Source: Chloroflexota bacterium (lineage in GTDB: Bacteria > Chloroflexota > Limnocylindria > Limnocylindrales > CSP1-4). Taken from it: a stretch of DNA of 32,257 nt. The position numbers were made by a program, and so were the translations under genes. Below the pieces are notes generated by a model. The model was not told the origin of the DNA and did not search any database. It worked only from the letters and a program-made list of their open reading frames with translations. Below are positions 27,252-32,257 of this stretch, one piece after another. The stretch covers positions 1 through 32,257 of the forward strand of contig JAKAHU010000005.1 in the NCBI GenBank assembly GCA_021825385.1, in the 5' to 3' direction. Position 1 is the stretch's first letter. Every line of letters starts with the position of its first letter.

Positions 27252-27442
27252 GTCAGGCCCCTGATGCGGGAGGCGCTCGCCTCATGGCGGCTGCACGACC
27301 TGCCCCGCCGTCCGGCGGCACCCGCTGGCGCGGTGCGACACGGCCGGCACAACCATGGGATCGCTGCGCCAGTATAGTCGGGTTGGCGGGCGAGAACGGG
27401 AGGCCGGTAGACGAAACCGGCGCTGTGGCGTATCCATGGGGC

Positions 27443-28369
27443 ATGCCCACGCGCGTCGCCCCGGTCGCGATCCCCGACGAGTTCACGGTGTTCGCCGCGT
27501 CAGACCTCCACGGTCAGCTGGCCGCGACGGATCGGCTGCTGGCGCGAGCAGGTCTGACCGACGGGGCCGAGGCCTGGACAGCGCCCCCCGGCACCGCGCT
27601 CGTGATCACGGGCGACCTGGTTGACCGCGGGCCGAACAGCGTGGGCCTGGTGCGGCGGATGGCATCGCTTCGCGATCAGGCCCCAGCACGCGGCGGCATG
27701 GTCGTGCTGCTCGAGGGCAACCACGAGATCCAGCTCCTCGGCGCGCTCGACGGCGTGCCCGACATCTTCCGCGCGTTTATGACCTTCGGCGGGGCGGCCA
27801 CGCTGCTCTCGGCGGGCATGCGCGAGGCCGAATGGCTCGGCGCGAGCGCGCAGGCCCTCGCCAGCCGCTTCCTCGCAGCGGCACCCGACGTCCGCAGCCT
27901 CGTGTGGTCGTTCGCCCCGTACGCGCGCTGGCGCGACGTGCTCCTCGTGCACGGCGGGCCTGTTCCCGGCCAGGATCTCGCGGCGTTTGAGGGCAGCGCG
28001 AGGAGACTGTGGATCCGGCAGCGGTTCTTCCAGGCCGAGGAAGCCTTCCCGGCGGCGTCGGCCTGGTCTGTCTACCGGCGGGCGCGAATGGAGCGGGTCG
28101 TGTTCGGCCACACACCGGTCGCGGCGCCCACCCTGTTCCACGGCGTCCACGCGCTGAACCTCGACACCTGGCGCGGCCAGACCGTGTCCCTGGCGCACCT
28201 CGCCGGCGAGCGGCTCGACGACGCGGTGCTCTTCTCCGAGCCCGTCGAGCCGCGCGCGATCGCCGATGCGCCGGTCACGCCCGAGCAGGTGCTTGCGATC
28301 GACGCGGCGCTGGCGGCGATCGTCGACGACTGGTGGCTCCGGACCAAGGGGCCGCTGCGGAGGGGGTGA
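27443..28369 (+). CDS. Calcineurin-like metallophosphoesterase
   Basis: AASDLHGQ, ITGDLVDRGPNS, LLEGNHEIQ, VFGHTPV. Confidence 0.9.
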   Translation: MPTRVAPVAIPDEFTVFAASDLHGQLAATDRLLARAGLTDGAEAWTAPPGTALVITGDLVDRGPNSVGLVRRMASLRDQAPARGGMVVLLEGNHEIQLLGALDGVPDIFRAFMTFGGAATLLSAGMREAEWLGASAQALASRFLAAAPDVRSLVWSFAPYARWRDVLLVHGGPVPGQDLAAFEGSARRLWIRQRFFQAEEAFPAASAWSVYRRARMERVVFGHTPVAAPTLFHGVHALNLDTWRGQTVSLAHLAGERLDDAVLFSEPVEPRAIADAPVTPEQVLAIDAALAAIVDDWWLRTKGPLRRG

Positions 28370-28415
28370 CCCCGTCAACGGTCCGCCGACCGCTAGCGCA
28401 CGGCCGCGACGTGTT

Positions 28416-28431
28416 CGATAATCGATCATCG
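28416..28431. promoter_or_regulatory. Putative operator upstream of the alcohol dehydrogenase gene
   Basis: CGATaATCGATcATCG, 16-bp palindrome with one mismatched pair in an AT-rich island about 65 bp upstream of the GTG start. Confidence 0.4.
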
Positions 28432-28496
28432 CTCGGGCGCGCCATCTGCTGGCGCCGCAACCGCCGCGATCCCACCCCGCCGGAGGTGCCGACGCC

Positions 28497-29564
28497 GTGA
28501 CCGCCGCCCTGCCCACAACAATGCGGGCCCTCGTGCTCCTGGCCCCGAGCGCCCTCGAGGTCCAAGACGTCCCAGTGCCCCAGGCGGGCCGCAACGAGGT
28601 CCTCGCCCGCGTCCGCGCCGTGTCCATCTGTGGCACCGACGCCCACCTGATCCACGGCGACTACCCCGGCTTCTGGCCACCGTCCTTCCCGTTCATCCCC
28701 GGCCACGAGTGGGCGGGCGAGATCGCGGCGCTGGGGCCGGGCGCCGAGGGCTACGGCTGGAAGGTCGGCGACCGCGTAGCGGGCACCAGCCACGACGCAT
28801 GCGGAGTGTGCCAGAAGTGCGTCGAGGGCCACTACAACTTGTGCGAGAACTACGGCAAGCCGGGCCTCCACCGCCAGTACGGCCACAGCTACCAGGGCGC
28901 CGATGCCACGTACGTCGTCCAGGGCATCAAGACGATCTTCCGGCTGCCCGACAGCCTGTCCTTCGACGAGGGCGCCCTGATCGACCCGGCCTCGATCGCG
29001 CTCCATGTCGCGGTGCGGGGCGGCGTCCGACCCGGCGACACGGTGGCGATCACGGGCGCCGGGACGATCGGCCTGCTGGCCGCCGACGCGGCCCTCGCGA
29101 TGGGCGCGGCGCGGGCCGTCGTCGTCGGCCGCGGCTACCGGCTGGCGAAGGCAGCGGCGCTGGGCTTCGACACCGTGGACAGCACGACCGGTGACCCGGT
29201 GGCGGCGGCGCGCGCGTACAACGACGGCCTCGGCGCGGACGTGGTCCTCGAGTGCGCCGGCGTGCCCGAGATGGTGAACGCCGCGCTCGCGATCGCCCGG
29301 CGCGGCGGCCGCGTGGCGGCCGTCGGCATCCCCACCGAGGGTGTCACGATCAACCTCCAGCGCCTCGTCCTCGACGAGGTGGAGCTGGTCGGCTCGCGTG
29401 CGTCCGCGGGCGAGATGCGCCGCGTGATGCCCCTCGTCGAGGAGGGCCGCATCCGCGTCAAGGAGCTGATCACGCACCGCTTCCCGCTCGCGCAGTACCA
29501 GCAGGCCATCGACACGTTCAACGACCGCGCCAGCGGCGCGATCAAGATCATCGTCAACCCCTGA
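28497..29564 (+). CDS. Zinc-dependent alcohol/polyol dehydrogenase (MDR family)
   Basis: GHEWAGEIAALG, CGVCQKCVEGHYNLCENYG structural Zn, ITGAGTIGLLAADAALAMGA Rossmann. Confidence 0.92.
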   Translation: MTAALPTTMRALVLLAPSALEVQDVPVPQAGRNEVLARVRAVSICGTDAHLIHGDYPGFWPPSFPFIPGHEWAGEIAALGPGAEGYGWKVGDRVAGTSHDACGVCQKCVEGHYNLCENYGKPGLHRQYGHSYQGADATYVVQGIKTIFRLPDSLSFDEGALIDPASIALHVAVRGGVRPGDTVAITGAGTIGLLAADAALAMGAARAVVVGRGYRLAKAAALGFDTVDSTTGDPVAAARAYNDGLGADVVLECAGVPEMVNAALAIARRGGRVAAVGIPTEGVTINLQRLVLDEVELVGSRASAGEMRRVMPLVEEGRIRVKELITHRFPLAQYQQAIDTFNDRASGAIKIIVNP

Positions 29565-29658
29565 CCCCAACCGCGTGCCACCACGCGGCCATCGTCAATC
29601 ACGGGCGTCCCCAATGGGAGTTCGGCCCGGCTCTCCGGCCGGGCGAAAGGGAGGCCGT

Positions 29659-30879
29659 ATGTCGGCGAAGACCATCCTGCTGATCGGCACGCTGGACACC
29701 AAGGGTCGGGAGTACGCCTACGTGCGCGACCTGATCCGGGCGCGCGGCCACCGGGTGTTCATGCTCGATGCCGGCGTCCTGGGCGAGCCGGTGTTCGAGC
29801 CCGACAGCCCCTCTTCAAGAACCGCGGAGGCAGGTGGAGGCACCCTGGCCGAGCTGCGCGAGCGGCGCGACCGGGGGCATGCGCTGGAGATCATGGGCCT
29901 CGGGGCCAGGTCGCTGGCCCTGGACCTGCTGGCGGCGGGCAAGTTCGACGCCGTGTTCGCGATGGGCGGGTCCGGCGGGACCTCGATCGGCGCCACCGCG
30001 ATGCAGGCGCTCCCGGTCGGCATGCCCAAGCTGATCGTCTCGACGATGGCGTCGGGCAACGTGGCCCCCTACGTCGACGTGAAGGACATCACGATGATGT
30101 ACTCCGTCGTGGACGTGGCGGGCCTCAACCGCGTCTCGCGCCGGGTGCTCGCCAACGCAGCCGGCGCGATCTGCGGGATGGCCGAGCAGGAGGCCGGCGA
30201 CGCGGAGCAGAAGCCGCTCGTGGCCGCCACGATGTTCGGGGTCACGACGCCGTGCGTGGACCGCGTCCGCGAGCGGATCGAATCGGCCGGCTACGAGATG
30301 CTGGTCTTCCACGCGACCGGCAGCGGCGGTCGCGCGATGGAGTCGCTGATCTCCGACGGGTTCGTGGCGGGCGTCGCTGACGTCACCACCACCGAGTGGT
30401 GCGACGAGCTGGTGGGCGGGGTCCTGTCCGCCGGGCCGACCCGCCTCGACGCCGCGGCCAGGGCGGGCATCCCGCAGGTCGTCTCGCTGGGCGCGCTGGA
30501 CATGGTCAACTTCGGCCCCATGGACACGGTGCCAGAGCAGTTCCGCGACCGGAACCTGTACGTCCACAACCCGCAGGTCACGCTGATGCGGACGACGCGC
30601 GAGGAGAACCGCCGCCTGGGCGAGATCATCGCGGGCAAGCTCAACGCGGCCACGGGGCCCACGGCGCTGTTCATCCCGCTCGGCGGCGTGAGCATGATCG
30701 ACGCCGAGGGGATGCCGTTCCACGACCCGGTGGCCGACGCCGCCCTGTTCGACGCCCTCCGCGCCAACCTCGACCGGTCCCGGGTGGACCTCGTCGAGAT
30801 CGACGCCAACGTCAACGACCCGGCCTTCGCCGACGCCATGGCCGATCGGCTGCTGGCCGAGCTCGCCGCCAAGGCCTGA
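29659..30879 (+). CDS. Tm-1-like ATP-binding domain protein (UPF0261)
   Basis: [86 protein letters not shown]. Confidence 0.92.
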   Translation: MSAKTILLIGTLDTKGREYAYVRDLIRARGHRVFMLDAGVLGEPVFEPDSPSSRTAEAGGGTLAELRERRDRGHALEIMGLGARSLALDLLAAGKFDAVFAMGGSGGTSIGATAMQALPVGMPKLIVSTMASGNVAPYVDVKDITMMYSVVDVAGLNRVSRRVLANAAGAICGMAEQEAGDAEQKPLVAATMFGVTTPCVDRVRERIESAGYEMLVFHATGSGGRAMESLISDGFVAGVADVTTTEWCDELVGGVLSAGPTRLDAAARAGIPQVVSLGALDMVNFGPMDTVPEQFRDRNLYVHNPQVTLMRTTREENRRLGEIIAGKLNAATGPTALFIPLGGVSMIDAEGMPFHDPVADAALFDALRANLDRSRVDLVEIDANVNDPAFADAMADRLLAELAAKA

Positions 30880-30907
30880 CCGCGCTGCACCATCGAGGAG
30901 TCGCACC

Positions 30908-31750
30908 ATGCCCTTCATTCCGCGCGCCGAACTGGAGCACCGCCTGCGGGCGAACATCGAGGCCGGCATCCCGATCGTGGGCGCCGGGGCCGGCACCGGC
31001 ATCAGCGCCAAGATGGCCGAGGCCGGCGGCGCCGACATGGCGATCATCTACAACAGCGGCCGCTACCGGATGGCCGGGCGAGGCTCGCTGGCCGGCCTCC
31101 TCGCCTACGGCGACGCCAACGGGATCGTGGTCGAGATGGCGGCCGAGGTCCTCCCGGTCGTGAGCCGGATGGCCGTGCTGGCGGGCATCAACGGCACCGA
31201 CCCGTTCCGGATCATGAGGGTCTTCCTGCGCCAGCTGCGCGAGCTCGGCTTCGACGGCGTCCAGAACTTCCCGACCGTGGGCCTGATCGACGGGGACTTC
31301 CGCAAGAACCTCGAGGCCACCGGCATGGGCTACGACAAGGAGGTCGCGGCCATCGCCGAGGCCCACGCCCAAGACATGTTCTGCTCGCCCTACGTCTTCG
31401 ACCCCGACCAGGCCAGGGCCATGGTGGGGGCGGGCGCCGACCAGCTGGTCGCCCACGTCGGCCTGACGACCGCCGGCACGATCGGCGCGGGCGTGGCGTT
31501 CACGCTCGACCAGGCGATCGACAAGGTCATGGCGATGGCCGAGGCGGGCCGGAGCGTCCGCAAGGACGTCATCATCCTGTGCCACGGGGGACCGTTCGAC
31601 GAGCCGGCCAACGTGGGCGAGGCGCTTCGGCGCATGCCCGGCGTGCACGGCTTCTTCGGCGCCTCGTCGGTGGAGCGGCTGCCCACCGAGCGGGCGATCA
31701 AAGCCCAGGTGGCGGAGTTCAAGCAGCTGGCGGTGGCCGGGCCCGCCTGA
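30908..31750 (+). CDS. Phosphoenolpyruvate hydrolase-like TIM-barrel protein (Tm-1 C-terminal domain homologue)
   Basis: [80 protein letters not shown]. Confidence 0.92.
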   Translation: MPFIPRAELEHRLRANIEAGIPIVGAGAGTGISAKMAEAGGADMAIIYNSGRYRMAGRGSLAGLLAYGDANGIVVEMAAEVLPVVSRMAVLAGINGTDPFRIMRVFLRQLRELGFDGVQNFPTVGLIDGDFRKNLEATGMGYDKEVAAIAEAHAQDMFCSPYVFDPDQARAMVGAGADQLVAHVGLTTAGTIGAGVAFTLDQAIDKVMAMAEAGRSVRKDVIILCHGGPFDEPANVGEALRRMPGVHGFFGASSVERLPTERAIKAQVAEFKQLAVAGPA

Positions 31751-31758
31751 CGATCCCC

Positions 31759-31789
31759 GCGGGTTCACGCGCGTCGGCGGCCAACCCGC
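31759..31789. terminator. Hairpin between convergent genes
   Basis: GCGGGTT (31759-31765) / AACCCGC (31783-31789), 7-bp perfect stem. Confidence 0.4.
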
Positions 31790-31807
31790 CGGCGCGCTGC
31801 CCTGCCC

Positions 31808-32257
31808 CTACGCGCGCCCTGCCGCCACCTCGTCCGCGCGGTTGCGGCCCGCGAGGATGATCAGGTCCTCGTGGAGCTCGAACCAGACGCCGTGGTACGA
31901 GTCGACCCGCGGCGACGCGACGTACTTCCCGTTGCCGCCTGCCACGGCCTCCGCAGCCGCGGCGAGACGGGCGCCGTACTGCGCCAGCCTGGGCAGGCCC
32001 GCGGCGGCGCCGTCGAGCCACGCCACGACGTCCGCGTGCAGCGGCGCGAGGCCGGCCAGCACCTCCGCGTCGTACGCGGCGTCGGCGTGCGTGTTCGGCG
32101 CGCCGTCGCGCAGCTGCCATGCCGTGGCGAACGCCTTGACGCGGCGGTCGAGCGCGATGAACGCCTCGAGCGCGGCCGATGCGCGGTCCAGACCCCAGGC
32201 GCGGGTGTCGGCCGCCATCAGTGCCGCCCCCTTCGTCCTGCCCTCGGCGGTCAGCTT
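31808..32257 (-). CDS. Conserved-looking protein of unknown function, C-terminal part; 5' end outside window
   Basis: Frame stays open to the window edge (KLTAEGRTKGAALMAADTRAWGLD...); regular protein composition VASPRVDSYHGVWFELHEDLIILAGR. Confidence 0.65.
   Translation of the reverse strand, partial: KLTAEGRTKGAALMAADTRAWGLDRASAALEAFIALDRRVKAFATAWQLRDGAPNTHADAAYDAEVLAGLAPLHADVVAWLDGAAAGLPRLAQYGARLAAAAEAVAGGNGKYVASPRVDSYHGVWFELHEDLIILAGRNRADEVAAGRA

Noticed and set aside
27361-27395. CGCCA-N12-TGGCG inverted repeat with tatagt as a HutC-type operator
   Set aside because: Only 5-bp arms with a long spacer in GC-rich DNA; does not match the usual HutC-type consensus well enough.
28275-31768. 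Long minus-strand ORFs opposite the ADH and Tm-1 genes (e.g. 28275..29570, 29815..31047, 30812..31768)
   Set aside because: Shadow ORFs opposite strongly supported plus-strand genes.

Overview
GC-rich bacterial chromosomal window. The strain cannot be identified from the sequence alone. About 31 protein genes are supportable; no rRNA, tRNA, CRISPR array or insertion sequence was recognised. From left to right: (1) a 5'-truncated Fe-S / NrfD / pentaheme-cytochrome redox module; (2) housekeeping and accessory genes: MFS, alpha/beta hydrolase, aldo/keto reductase, PreA-like dihydropyrimidine dehydrogenase, NCS1 permease with a long structured leader, SF2 helicase, DMT transporter; (3) a tightly overlapping minus-strand operon at 14.6-23.0 kb: FadR-type regulator, CoxG-like, FAD subunit, 2Fe-2S subunit, molybdopterin subunit split into two ORFs, KdgF-like cupin, KDG-kinase-like PfkB, corrinoid protein, UROD-type methyltransferase; (4) a divergent plus-strand arm: ABM-like small protein, NAD-dependent epimerase/dehydratase, KDPG/KHG aldolase; (5) NagA and a HutC-type regulator flanking what looks like a decayed UROD methyltransferase gene; (6) metallophosphoesterase, Zn alcohol dehydrogenase, and a two-gene Tm-1-like pair (UPF0261 plus PEP-hydrolase-like TIM barrel). 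The best candidate for an undescribed system is the 14.6-25.0 kb divergon. It physically couples a nicotinate-dehydrogenase-style split molybdenum hydroxylase, corrinoid-dependent methyl transfer and 2-keto-3-deoxy sugar acid catabolism. All family calls come from reading motifs and remembered family features; no database search was run.
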